Shown here in pieces: positions 1 through 11,421 of a stretch of 64,000 nucleotides of DNA. Where the stretch lies: positions 27,003,393-27,067,392 of the forward strand of contig OX388350.1 in the NCBI GenBank assembly GCA_947579665.1, given 5' to 3'. Made by a program: the position numbers and the translations under genes. Under the pieces are notes generated by a model. The model worked only from the letters and a program-made list of their open reading frames with translations, was not told the DNA's origin and searched no databases. Every line of letters starts with the position of its first letter. Within the stretch, counting starts at the first letter, position 1. This stretch comes from Sympetrum striolatum (Eukaryota; Arthropoda; Insecta; Odonata; Libellulidae).

Positions 1-1090
1 CTTTTTCCGTTTTGCTGCCTAAAATGAGCTTTATTTGTAATTTAATTCGAAATAGGTCGGATATCCCATGCAATTTGCTGTATGTATTGTTATGTGAATC
101 ATTGGCGATTTAGCGTTCGATACTAATAAATTCTGGAGTATTAAAAGCCTAGGAGCAAATGATGAAGCGTACGAAATTTTATTGATAGAAACGTAGACAT
201 TTTATTTGCCTCATAAACTTTACGAAAACTAGGCTTCAACAAAGTTTTTGCTATTTTGAGCGGCATACGAAGAAAAAATTGGACTTATTGGTACACCTTC
301 TTTCTTATGATATTCCACCCAATTTAGCACAGTTATATCTCAATTTAGCATCATTATCTAATTAAATTGCTCAAATCAAAAAAGGTCTGCATTCAAAGGA
401 AGTACCAGTTTTACGTCCAATTTCTACGGTTTCTGATTATCGGATTAATAAATACATCCACGACGGTAACTATCATAATACATGTCGGAAAATAAAAAAA
501 CAACATTTGATGTTAAAAAGACGTTGTTTAAATAATTTTCTTTTTTATGGCATGCCTCCAAATTTAGTACAAAACTAATTTCCAATTTAATTTTACAAAA
601 GGAAAAACCACGGCAGTGAAAATAAAAATCAGCTTTAAGTACATTTCAACGGAAGTAACTGACTCAAATAATTTTATACACGACTGTGATTATCATAATA
701 GATGTCAGAAACTAATATAATTATCTTATTCCTCTCATTATAAAAGTTGCCGAAACATAGCGGATTTCCCTATACTTTGCTGAGAACGATGCTTCCGGCA
801 CGTCCTTCCAAAGTGACTGCGGAATATAAAAATAAACCTGTTGAAAGGCAAACCCGAATGCAGCTAGAGACGTCACGGAAGGCTCTTGTGCATGTCTGGT
901 AGAGTAAACGAGGTCGAGAACGTTAACGGATGACCTTTTTAAATATTTAACCGACAAAGACTGGCTACGAAAGGAACGCCTTCTTTTTTTCCGGGCTACT
1001 CCTTTCCGTAAAAGTTTATTGCGTCAATGACGTAGTGCATCATTTTACAAGGGTGGACTAGGGTATTCGTCGTATTACCAGAGAAAAAAT
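1..1090. other. no recognisable gene
   Basis: AT-rich sequence in which I recognise no gene or named repeat. A 78-codon open frame on the minus strand (721-957) is of better composition than its surroundings but matches no family I know and has no convincing exon borders. If the PAQR gene further right has upstream exons nearby, this stretch would be intronic to it. Confidence 0.4.
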
Positions 1091-2102
1091 CTGATGTGGC
1101 CAGCACATGACTTTCTCCATATATATAAGATGTAAATATTTATCTACCGCAGTAATTTCGAACTCTATATTCCATCTAAACTTGGAATATGAGTGATTAA
1201 TATTATATATTATCTTTGACGCCAAAAACATGATAAATAATGTTTTACGGGACATGATCGATGAAAAACGATGAAATTGGCCTTTCGCCCATAGAGCCCA
1301 GAGCGCCCACAAAGTACATAATCAGCAACTTCCGGTTTATCAGTAATTCATGAATAACTCCTACACAATCAGTGATACAAAAATATGTTTCAACCAAAAG
1401 TTATAGTAAATTAAATTTTCTAAAACTTTTTTAAATAATAGTATATACCTAAACATCATATTTATGGAGATATTTTGAAAACCGGAAATGAGCTTTGAAG
1501 AATGAAGCTCAATTTCCGGTTAACTGATTTACTCCAAAAACTAATCAAACTACTATATGTGAAATTTGGTGTTGATATAATGAATAGTTTTTAAGTTAGA
1601 GCGCCCACAAAGTACAAAACAGCTACTTCCGGTTTATCGGTATTTCACGAATAACTCCTAATCAACCGGTGATATAAAAATATGTTAAATACAAAAGTTA
1701 TAGTAAATTTTATTACCTAAAACTTTGATAAGTAATACAACACACGTATATCTCATACTTATGGAGATATTTTGAAAACCGGAAATGAGCTTTAATGAAT
1801 GAAGCTCAACTTCCGGTCAACCGATTTACTCCAAAAACTAATCAACTCTGACAGCACACACCACAGTACTATATACGAAATTTGGTATTGATACGACAAA
1901 TAGTTTTCACGTTAGAGCGCCCACAAACACACACACACATACAGACACACACAAACACACACACACATACACACAGACATCATTCCGAAAATAGTCAAAA
2001 CGTGTTCTATGGACCCCAAAACATGTATTTCCGTTGAAATCTCGAGGTCGAATTTTTTCATGAAAACAATACTTTCTCTATACTTCGTATATGGAGAAAG
2101 TA
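1091..2102 (+). repeat. AC-microsatellite element, copy A
   Basis: Full-length copy of a noncoding dispersed repeat found about eight times in this window. It begins CTGATGTGGCCAGC and ends with a hairpin-forming CTTTCTCTATAC...GTATATGGAGAAAG followed by AAAAAT. Inside are two diverged subunits of roughly 300 bp, each holding a short inverted repeat (CCGGAAATGAGC...GCTCAACTTCCGG), then an AC tract (about 1920-1978) and a conserved right end (ATTCCGAAAATAGTC...ATGTATTTCCGTTG). No protein is encoded; the HTHTHT-type frames are microsatellite shadows. Both flanks carry AAAAAT, which could be part of the element or its insertion site. Confidence 0.75.
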
Positions 2103-2286
2103 AAAATACTGGTATGTTTATGCCTGGGCAAATGATACCACATTCCAAATCTACAATTTTTTCACCATCTTTAACATGCTGATGAATTACTTTTTGGAAT
2201 GTCATTGTTTTTCTCCATTCAAAGTAGAGTTGGATTCGATATGAGAAAGCTTAACTTTGTGGAAACCCATAATAATAATAAAAAAT

Positions 2287-3149
2287 CTGATGTGGCCAGC
2301 ACATGACTTTCTCCATATATAAGATGTAAATATTTATCTACGACAGTAATTTCGAACTCTAAATTCAATATAAACTTGGAAGATGAGTGATTAATTTATA
2401 TATTATTATCTTTTACGTCACAAAAATTATAAATAATGTTTTTCGGGACATGCTCGATGAAAAAAGATGAATTTGGCCTTTCGCCCATAGAGCCCACAGC
2501 GCCCACAAAGTACATAATCAGCAACTTCCGGTTTATCAGTATTTCATGAATAACTCCTAAACAATCAGTGATAAAAAAATATGTTTCAAATAAAATTTAT
2601 AGTAAATTACATTTTCTAAAACATTTATAAATAATAGTATATACCTAAATATCATATTTATGGAGATATTTTGAAAACCGGAAATAAGCTTTGAAGAATG
2701 AAGCTCAACTTCCGGGTGACCGATCTACTCCAAAAACTAATCAACTCTAACGACTGTAATAAAAGTACAATTTATGAAATTTGGTGTTGATCCGACAATT
2801 AGTTTTCATGTTAGAGCGCCCACAAAGTACATAATCATCTTCTTCCGGTTTATCAGTATTTCACGAATAACTCCTAATCAACCGCAGATACAAAAATATA
2901 TTAAATACAAAAGTTATAGTAAATTACATTATCTAAAACTTTTATAAGTAATACAATATACGTATATATCATATTTATGGAGATATTTTGAAAACCGGAA
3001 ATGAGCTTTAATCAATAAAGCTCGACTTCCGGTTGACCGATTTACTCCAAAAACTAATCAACTCTGACAGCACACACACCACTACTATACATGAAGTTTG
3101 GTATTGATACGACCAATAGTTTTCACGTTAGAGCGCCCACTATCACACA

Positions 3150-3224
<75 letters not shown>

Positions 3225-3353
3225 ACAGACATCATTCCGAAAATGGTCAAAACGTGTTCTAGGGACCCCAAAACATGTATTTCCGTTGAAATCTCGAAGT
3301 CGAATTTTTTCATGAAAACAATACTTTCTCTATACTTCGTATATGGAGAAAGT
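2287..3353 (+). repeat. AC-microsatellite element, copy B
   Basis: Second copy, with two internal subunits and the longest AC tract in the window (about 3141-3230). Its right end runs directly into copy C with only AAAAAT between them, so B and C form a head-to-tail array. Confidence 0.75.
3143..3232 (+). repeat. (AC)n microsatellite
   Basis: About 90 bp of nearly pure AC dinucleotides, broken by a few ATAC steps, inside element copy B. The same position in the other copies carries shorter tracts, so length varies between copies. Confidence 0.9.
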
Positions 3354-3359
3354 AAAAAT

Positions 3360-4222
3360 CTGATGTGGCCAGCACATGACTTTCTCCATATATAAGATGT
3401 AAATATTTATCTACGACAGTAAATTCGAACTCTATACTCCATCTAAACCTTGAAGATGAGTGATTAATTTATATATATTATTAGCTTTTACGTCACAAAC
3501 ATTATAAATAATGTTTTTCAGGACATGCTCGATGAAAAACGATGAAGTGGCCTTTCGCCCCAGCGCCCACAGCGCCCACAACGTACATAATCAGTAACTT
3601 CCGGTTTATCAGTATTTCACAAATAACTCCTACACAATCCGTGATACAAAAATATGTTTCATACAAAAGTCATAGTAAATTACATTTTATAAAACTTTTA
3701 TAAATAATACTATATATCTAACTATCATATTTATGGAGATATTTTGAAAACCGGAAATGAGCTTTGATGAATAAAGCTCAACTTCCGGTTAACCGATTTA
3801 CTCCAAAATCTAATCAACTCTAAACACACAAACCAAAATACTATATATAAAATTTGGTGTTGATCCGAGAAACAATTTTCATGTTAGAGCGCCCACAAAG
3901 TACATAATCAGCTACTTCCGGTTTATCGGTATTTCACGAATAACTCCTAATCAAGCGGTGATACAAAAATATATTAAATACAAAAGTTATAGTAAATTAC
4001 ATTATCTAAAACTTTTATATGTAATACATTATACGTATATATCATATTTATGGAGATATTTTGAAAACCGGAAATGAGCTTTAATCAGAAAAGCTCGACT
4101 TCCGGTTGACCGATTTACTCCAAAAACTAATCAACTCTGACAGCACACACACCACTACTATATATGAAGTTTGGCATTGATACGACTAATAGTTTTGACG
4201 TTAGAGCGCCCACTATCACACA

Positions 4223-4261
<39 letters not shown>

Positions 4262-4390
4262 ACAGACATCATTCCGAAAATGGTCAAAACGTGTTCTAGG
4301 GACCCCAAAACATGTATTTCCGCTGAAATCTCGAAGTCGAATTTTTTCATGAAAACAATACTTTCTCTATACTTCGTATATGGAGAAAGT
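3360..4390 (+). repeat. AC-microsatellite element, copy C
   Basis: Third copy, two subunits, AC tract at about 4217-4262. It directly abuts B on the left and D on the right, separated by AAAAAT and AAAAAAT. Confidence 0.75.
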
Positions 4391-4397
4391 AAAAAAT

Positions 4398-5072
4398 CTG
4401 ATGTGGCCAGCACATGACTTTCTCCATATATAAGATGTAAATATTTATCTACGACAGTATTTCCGAACTCTATATTCAATCTAAACTTGGAAGATAAGTG
4501 ATTAATTTATATCATATTATCTTTTACGTCACAAACATTATAAATATTTTTTTTCGGGACATGTTCGATGCAAACGATGAAATTGGCCTTTCGCCCACAG
4601 CGCCCACAAAGTACATAATCAGCAACTTTCGGTTTATCAGTATTTCATGAATAACACCTAAACAATCAGTTATAAAAAATATGTTTCATACAAAAGTTAT
4701 GGTAAATTACATTTTCTAAATTTTTATAAACAATAGAACATTCCTATATATCATATTTATGGAGATAGTTTGCAAAAACGGAAATTTGCTTCGAAGAACA
4801 AAGCTCAACTTCCGGTTAACTGATTTACTCCAAAAACTAATCAACTCTGACAGCACCCATCACAGTTCTATATATGAAGTTTGGTATTGATACGGCTAAA
4901 AGTTTTCACGTTAGAGCGCCCACAAGCGCACACACACATACACACAGACATCATTCCGAAAATGGTCAAAACGTGTTCTAAGGACCCCAAAACATGTATT
5001 TCCGTTGAAATCTCGAAGTCGAATTTTTTCATGAAAACCATACTTTCTCTATACTACGTATATGGAGAAAGT
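4398..5072 (+). repeat. AC-microsatellite element, copy D (short form)
   Basis: Fourth copy in the array, about 675 bp. It has one internal subunit instead of two and only a short AC tract (about 4927-4945). The length difference from copies A-C is explained by loss or non-duplication of one subunit. Confidence 0.72.
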
Positions 5073-6264
5073 AAAAATAGGTTTGTAACGTTCCACGCGA
5101 TTTTATTTCCACTACCGGTTTCATTTTCAAGGACGCACTTAAGTTAAAAACCTGAAGATGAGTTGGATCACTACAGCTGTTGAACAAAGTAAAAGTTCAT
5201 ATCAGGAGCTGATATTAAGATAGGACGGCAGAGGATTATTTATAAATGTAGAAGTTACTCTTCTAACTTAATTTTATTTTGATGCTTATACTCGGAATGG
5301 TGTTGAATTTTAGCTTTTAGATTTATCGTTGAACATTATTTTGGCAACTAACCATAGAAACGGAAATAAATTATTTGAATTACCTTTTTACATTGTCGTG
5401 AAAATAACTATGATGCTAAAATATAATTTTAAATTCCTAGGGTCGTCAAAATATTCTCACTCTTCTCCCTGGTGCAATCTGAAGCGATTTCGTGAGATTA
5501 TCTCGACCGTTTGAACTTAAAATTCAGGAAAACATAAGCGTTGAACATTTCTTAGAACTCAGATTTCGTGAATTTAGAGTCAGACTTTCCATTAATCCGG
5601 AAGGCAATGCAGACATACCGTAAGAAAGGATAAAGGATTATCTGAGTGAGAATTTCTGAGAGCAAGAGGCCGCCGACCTCCTTTCTAGGACGATTATATG
5701 AATCACATCTTCTGCTTGACTCAAAAATACATCATTACACTTCTCTCTCCTTGTAAGCTACTTAAGAGGCTATTCCGGGATGAAGCATTACTTACTATTG
5801 TTCCAGCACTAGGCATAATGCCTTCTGAAATATTGACCCACTAGATGAACGATGGTTACAACAATGCATCCACGAAGTAATAGTGATTAATTTTGATTTC
5901 CAATTGTTTTCATCAACCCAAATTCTGGATAATAGGAATTTAGGCATATTCCATGGCTTTCCAGTTTTTTTCCTTATGAAATTTCCTACCAACTGGTGAT
6001 AAATGGTTTCCTTGATGCTAGTAACACCATAAAAATGAGTCTATGAGTTAAAAAATGTGAAATAATTGTAAAATTATCTCCAATCAGTATGTTACATAAA
6101 CTTATGCAAATGAACAGCTAGGAATCAGGTTGATTTTAAAGATTATCTGGGTTTATGTTTCCCTTTTCCCCCTTTAAATAATGTATTTGACTCATCACTT
6201 ACCATTTGGAGGTGATCTGGTATATTATATGAAGTTAATAATAAATTTCAAGTCTAGATAAATA
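5073..6264. other. no recognisable gene
   Basis: No gene or named repeat recognised. The open frames at 5329-5514 (+) and 5795-5992 (-) are short, AT-rich and show no domain or exon signals. Confidence 0.4.
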
Positions 6265-6360
6265 ATGATAATAATAAAAAACGGCTTTATTCGTGTGAGA
6301 TTTAAAATAAAGTCTCCTCTTCCATCTAACCCAACTTCATATAACATATAAATAATTAAT
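6265..6360 (-). repeat. short LINE-type 3' tail
   Basis: ATAATAATAAAAAACGGCTTTATT followed by GTCTCCTCTTCCATCTAACCC. The second motif recurs near 11,320 and 45,980 in a similar setting. Read on the minus strand these are A-rich 3' tails of truncated retroelements. Family not identified. Confidence 0.3.
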
Positions 6361-6685
6361 TTAAAGAGATAGTACGAAAAAGATGTGAGAAGAATGATGG
6401 ACTCATATCAAGGTCAACTGAGCCGTATATAACCATAACATGCAATGGGTTTTTCTCGTCATTCTCACCAAAAAATATCTGGTAATTACTTCCTTTAGTC
6501 GTTTATGTTTCATGCTACAACGGCATAAAATACAGCCTTAGAGTGTACAGTGTTGACCTATTCTCTATTGGCTCTTTTTCACGCCAGTTTGCACTGTGCA
6601 CCCCGATCGTGAAACTTGGTCTACTTAGACACTCTTTCCATTTGTCACTTCAATCACGTAAAGCGGTAATTTAGGTTTTGTTATG

Positions 6686-6766
6686 TACAGTCCTGGCCAA
6701 AATTAAAACAGCACCGGCCGTAAGGATCGCTAGGGAGGTGCTGCGTTAATTTTGGCCAGGAGTGTA
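6686..6766. mobile_element. 81-bp palindromic MITE, copy 1 (Tc1/mariner-like ends)
   Basis: An almost perfect palindrome bounded by TA. Arms read (C)AGTCCTGGCCAAAATTAA on the left and the complement of CACTCCTGGCCAAAATTAA on the right, around an asymmetric core of about 23 bp (GGCCGTAAGGATCGCTAGGG...). TA flanks and CTGGCCAAAATT ends fit a minimal nonautonomous Tc1/mariner-type element. Copies at 11341 and 28309 have exactly the same 81-bp length but the opposite core orientation. Confidence 0.75.
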
Positions 6767-7147
6767 CTATAATCCAAATGTAATGCTGATATACTTATAA
6801 TACATTTACCGCAAAACCTGATTTTGCCTTAATGTAAGCGATCAGAGTGTGCATGTCTGTTTTAACATTTAAAATACAATTATTGAAAATTTTGGGTTTC
6901 GATATGGTATGAAATTATTTCTCGGTTAACCGGTTACCGATTACTTATCACGTACGAATATATCCAATGATAACACCCAAACCCTGGCTTTCAAATTTAC
7001 GTTTTAATGGGTGCTCATGAAATGGCCACACTCATGACCCTTTGGCATCAGCTCTAAAGGTGTGCAATCATCGTCGATGGTCTAAAATACTACATTCGGC
7101 AATATCGCTTGTTTCTAAGCATTCGATGCACGTTCACTCTTTCGCAG

Positions 7148-7366
7148 GCATTCCAATCCTGTACATATTGATCACCGTGCCGCGGATGCTCCCGTGGGAG
7201 CGATTGGACTCGTGGTTCCTGCCCTGGTGTCACGTCGTAGGGGCAGTTAGTCCCTGGGTCGGATCCTTCCTTTATCACCTGTTCATGAATACCCGATGCG
7301 GAGAACCCGTGTACCGCCGACTTCTGCAGCTCGATATGCTGGGAATATGGATCAGTCAAAGTTTCG
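7148..7366 (+). CDS. PAQR4-like receptor, internal exon (first one in window)
   Basis: Exon of a progestin/adipoQ receptor (PAQR) family seven-transmembrane protein, closest to PAQR4; PAQR4 function is not well settled (Golgi/ceramide-related roles are reported). The acceptor is TTCGCAG ending at 7147, the donor CG/GTAAGT at 7367; entry and exit are both phase 1, giving about 73 residues. The reading contains membrane segments GIPILYILITVPRM and WCHVVGAVSPWVGSFLYHLF, followed by LLQLDMLGIWISQSFG. The His in SFLYHLF and the Asp in QLDMLGI sit where PAQR proteins have a metal-binding His and a conserved Asp. The N-terminal exon(s), including the usual HNE-type motif, are not recognised upstream and probably lie outside the window. 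The ATG at 7042 is in intron and is not a start. Confidence 0.85.
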
Positions 7367-9567
7367 GTAAGTAGCTGATCCTCACCTTGAAAGAGCCATT
7401 CGTTAAAGTAGTACTCGAATGTGAGTAGTTTGCGGGTCTAATTAACAACTTACTCAGAGGAAATACGCCAGGTGCTTTGTGTGATATGCAAAACTATGGA
7501 GGGAGTTCTTTGAATACCTTAGTCATGTTACTTAGTTAAAGTTTAAATCTTTGAAACTCGTTCTCAAGGCCAAATAATTCTTTACAACCTTATCATAACC
7601 TTGTATAACTCATCGATTGCACGGAGTAACGACCAAGTAATGATTTCCTAGAGATGATTCAATAGATATATTTTATGCCAACGTAAGGCAAACAAACGTT
7701 GCCTTCTAAAACTGTAAAGATATATCTGTTTAATAACGTTGTTTTGTGAGTAAAATGTGAAGTTATTTTAGAATTTATCTTCAAAATTTGTAGTTTAAGT
7801 TACGATTGTAAAATAATTAATATCTATTTCGTATTTTTTTATATTTTGTAGTGTTTAGGTATTTTATAATGATACTATCCCATTTCTTAGTTATTGAATT
7901 ATTTATGACTTATGGTAAATACTATGCTACATCTTTTGTTTATAGTATAATTATATTCACTGTTATAACAATTTATAAGGCAATTTTTGCAATAGTATTT
8001 TGTAAACTGCTACGCTTTTTACACTCAATTTGTCTATAAGATTCTTGATCGTGAGGAAGAGTGCTCAAGAGAAAGGTTTTCATGAGTCTTAATTAAATAA
8101 TCAGAAAGTTAAAGTACCACCTTTCATTTGGAATGGTTACCATAAAAATATGGTATACGTTTTGTTATTAATAAAAGTAAATAAAGGCTAGTTCTTCGGA
8201 AATAGCATAAATTGAACGTTCGGTTTTGCGCAACGCACCTTAGGGTGCCCAAGTCTTTTGCCCCTTGATCTTATGCACGTTGCAATACACTTGCGTACTT
8301 TGTGCTGCGTGTGTTTCAGGAGTCGTGTACATTGTTGCTCACGTTTCTGGACTGAACTAATTTCCATCTTTTAACAATTGTTATCAGTAGAAATTTTTGT
8401 ATTCCATCAAAGTATTACTAATTAGTATTACTATTATACTTGTCTCAATTGTGATATTTAAATAGTAATTTACATCCAGCTCTTAGTTTAAAGTATTTTT
8501 TAACTTTTTATTCTGGTTAATTTCATTTTTTTAATTATTTCAAGAATGTCGCGTGTGCAAACCCGTAATTTAATCTATATACCACAGGGGTCTGCAGGCC
8601 ACTATTTGAAGAAGTGCTATCGTAAGCATTGCTCCCAAGACTGAATTAAAAATATCAAATCAAAAATCAAATTTCATGAATAGATCGGAACTTTTTGGAA
8701 TTTTGGATTAACTTTTCACCGTTTCTGTGCTTGAGTGTGTTACATACGTCCTATGTGGTCTATCCGATTATAAATACGGATTGGCTCTAGTGGTTTACCA
8801 TTTTATGATTTTTACTTTCTATCGTCAATTTAGCGCATTCATGAACTTTCGTAAGGATTGTACTGGATACTCTCAGATAGCATTCGTATTGATAAAAATG
8901 TAACAAATATTTCAAAATTGACCCTCTGGTGAAGTTTTAAAAATTAAAACATTTTTCCAATAATCCTTAAGTACACAATATATCTCTTAACGACCCTCCT
9001 GGGCCATGCATAAAATCAATGTTCGTCCGATAAAATACCTTTCAACTACGTAAAAAGAAATAATTCAAACCACAAATCATTTTTCTTGTGCATTGTTATT
9101 GATGCTACATCTAATGATTAACTATCCTGAGAGCTGAACCCTCGCTTCAGTATCAACCCTGTAATCCTTTACTATATTTGCATTTGCCTTTTAAGAAACA
9201 TTCCGCGTGCTTTGCAATTGTCCACCTTATCAACTAATGATAAAGTCGTATTCCCATCCATATGGAAAAACTACATTAGTGATCGCCACCAAAAATTGGT
9301 AAAATTAATACATTTCTTTGGATATGAAGCAAGGAAGTCAGTTGCAGTTAGTAAAATACAGGAAATATTTCATCAGTGACATATTGGAAACGAGTAAGAA
9401 TTGATAATAGTTTGAAAGTTAATTATTTTCTCTACAATGCGCATGTATTTCATGATCTACTGAATTACTCCAGTGGTTGGGCTTACCAGGACGGTTTTCT
9501 TTCTCAGTGACTATTGCCATCCGATATTTTCTCCGAGAAATTCTACTTATTTCATTTTTGGTTTCAG
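7367..9567 (+). other. PAQR4-like intron
   Basis: 2.2-kb intron between the first and second recognised exons. It is AT-rich and I see no repeat or gene in it. The frame at 7851-8039 is hydrophobic only because of its AT-rich composition. Confidence 0.6.
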
Positions 9568-9671
9568 GGGCTATGCCTATGGTTTCAGCTTCAGTATATT
9601 GTCTGCCTTGGAGTTGGCGGTCCACTCTGCTCTCCGCATATTCCATCCTTTCCCTTTGGGGCCTATATAAG
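9568..9671 (+). CDS. PAQR4-like receptor, second exon in window
   Basis: Acceptor GTTTCAG ends at 9567 and donor AAG/GTAAGC begins at 9672. The exon takes one base from the previous exon and ends in phase 0, giving 34 codons. It completes the membrane segment begun in the preceding exon (…GALPMVSASVYCLPWSW) and encodes the next one (STLLSAYSILSLWGLYK). The phases join exactly with both neighbouring exons, which supports the model. Confidence 0.85.
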
Positions 9672-9810
9672 GTAAGCAGTCGCACTTGCTTGGTAGTGAA
9701 ATAACCGAAAAAGTCCTACATGGAACTCAAACCCGAATCTTCTGTTAAAAAATTCTCTGATAAGTTCAGCTACCTATGCAAAACCGTACTGAGATACCAT
9801 GTGTCATTTC

Positions 9811-10150
9811 TGCCACCCGGTGAATTGGTCCGGGGGGAATTCGTACGCGCGGAATTCATACGCGGGGAATTCGTACGCGGGGAATTCGTAAGTGGGGAAT
9901 TGATCCCCGGCGCTGATGTTATACTACCAACCCAACCCATCTCAACCCAACCAAACCCAACCAAACCCAACCAAACCCCCCTGTTAATTTATTTATAACA
10001 TTAACCAATAATCAGGGCGTGTAGATTAACATAAGACTGAATAAAAGTAGTACAACATCAGCGCGGGGGATCAATTCCCCGCATACCAATCTGTCGGGAG
10101 ATCAATTCCCCGCGTATGAATTCCCCCCGGATCTATTCACCGGCCACGAT
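9811..10150. repeat. foldback element in PAQR4-like intron
   Basis: Inverted repeat with arms of about 100-118 bp (9811-9928 and 10047-10150). Both arms carry CCGGTGAAT, then CCGGGGGGAATTC, then CGCTGATGTT, in opposite orientation. The left arm is expanded by a 15-bp tandem unit (GGGAATTCGTACGCG, four to five copies at about 9831-9906), while the right arm has about two diverged copies. The spacer holds a CCAAC/CCAAAC tract (9929-9978). An open frame across the left arm reads as repeats of RGEFV and is a by-product of the 15-bp periodicity. Confidence 0.7.
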
Positions 10151-10279
10151 AATTTCTACCGAGGTAAAAACTGATAACTGAACAAAAGAGAGATCTGGAA
10201 TCGAGTCTAGGCTTCATTAAACTTTTTTCTTCTAGGTCTTTCTCTAAAGGTTAAGTAAATTCAATACTGTATCAATTAA

Positions 10280-10765
10280 AATTGCAGAAACATCTTCTTC
10301 CTACACATATACGCAAAAATCTAGTTTTGACTCGTGTTTCTCCTCCCATCGATTACTGCTGCACGGTCTACAATGACCTTATGGTCAAACTGGACACTCA
10401 CATACAGCGGTTAATTAATAATTGTGATCAATATGTTTGTGATGTTAAGAGGTATGAACATGTAAGCCCTTATCTACTTATGCTGTCTGACAGCATCGAA
10501 AAGAAGAAAATACTTTATTGGACTCCTCTTGTTTACTATTATGAATAACAGAAAGCCTTCCTATTTGCTTCGTGATTTCACTCTACCTCCTTCTCACCTC
10601 TCCCGTCCTGTTCTAAGAAAAAAATCCCGTACTTTCTAAATTCCGTCACATAGATCTACTACCTTCCATAAATCATTCACAATATCTGTCATAAATTTCT
10701 GAATTCCCTGCCATCTATAATTCGTGATACAAGAACTATAAATAGGTTTAATTTTTAATTTGATT
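10280..10765 (+). pseudogene. non-LTR retrotransposon, 3' reverse-transcriptase remnant
   Basis: Decayed C-terminal part of a LINE-type polyprotein inside a PAQR4-like intron. The first frame reads HIRKNLVLTRVSPPIDYCC and VYNDLMVKLDTHIQRLINN, followed by EHVSPY. A frameshift near 10,535 continues as RKPSYLLRDFTLPPSHLSRP, and a further change of frame leads to FLNSLPSIIRDTRTINRFNF ending at a stop near 10,760. This order (IDYC…VYND…LQRL…FxNSLP) is typical of the region after the reverse transcriptase in Jockey/CR1/L2-type elements. The clade cannot be fixed from this fragment. Not functional. Confidence 0.75.
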
Positions 10766-11257
10766 ATTTGTTTAATTTAGAGTATTTAATATTGTAAGAT
10801 TTCTTTGCTTCGACTGCTATGATTCCTTTACTGTAATTTACTGTTGTCCTTAGGTGGCTTGGCACAGAACATAATAAAAATTTATTTAAAGGCTTGTTTA
10901 CCCGGTCAATTAAAATGTACGTGTTAACAGAAAAAAGTATGAACCATTTTATACGTGAAATAATGTACCTTGAAGAGAATGACAAAAATGTACGTTTGTA
11001 TGAATGGGTGTATACACGGTGCAAGTTTTCGTTCACCTTTCACTCATTTTTACGAAGCGCATTGTAAGGTTGCTTTTGTTTTCTCTCAAAAACCACAGGG
11101 GGACATCTAGCGGTATGAACGGTAGTTAGTAGAAGCCTCGACAAAGCAAGTTAAAAGTAAAGTCCCTTCTTTCTACCACCAGGCTACCCTGAAACTAGAA
11201 AATTAACAGAAAATAGAACGCATTCTAATTTTCCGATCACTGGCTCATTCCTTTCTA

Positions 11258-11340
11258 CATGTTTATTTATTTATTTATTTATTGACGACTTAATTGGGCG
11301 AAATTGGGATTAAAATGTCCCATCTTCCATTTAACCCATG
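11258..11340 (-). repeat. LINE-type 3' tail with (TTTA)n
   Basis: (TTTA) tetranucleotide run (11260-11283) followed by GGGCGAAATTGGGATTAAAA and CATCTTCCATTTAACCC. The second part resembles 45950-46000 and more weakly 6330-6350 and 44340-44365. On the minus strand it reads as a retroelement 3' end with a (TAAA)n tail. The 81-bp MITE copy 2 begins immediately after it. Confidence 0.35.
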
Positions 11341-11421
11341 TACACTCCTGGCCAAAATTAACGCAGAACCTCCCTAGCGATCCTTACGGCCGATGCTGCG
11401 TTAATTTTGGCCAGGAGTGTA
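11341..11421. mobile_element. 81-bp palindromic MITE, copy 2
   Basis: TA-bounded palindrome with arms ACTCCTGGCCAAAATTAACG and its complement, core CCTCCCTAGCGATCCTTACG. The length is identical to copies 1 and 3. The core lies in the opposite orientation to copy 1 and the same as copy 3. It lies in the intron before exon 12055-12192. Confidence 0.78.

Noticed and set aside
3091..3315. Open frame rich in His-Thr repeats
   Set aside because: It is the AC microsatellite read in one frame; similar frames occur at 4164 and, on the other strand, at 1912 and 33623. No independent coding evidence.
7042..7147. ATG and 35 codons before the first PAQR4-like exon as a start
   Set aside because: The residues upstream of GIPILYILITV show no PAQR similarity, and TTCGCAG is a good acceptor at the point where similarity begins.
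9929..9978. CCAACCC tract as a telomere-like repeat
   Set aside because: Irregular CCAAC/CCAAAC units do not match the arthropod TTAGG repeat.
9720..9998. 92-codon frame with RGEFV repeats
   Set aside because: The repeat results from the 15-bp tandem unit in a foldback arm within an intron; a frame is also open on the opposite strand.
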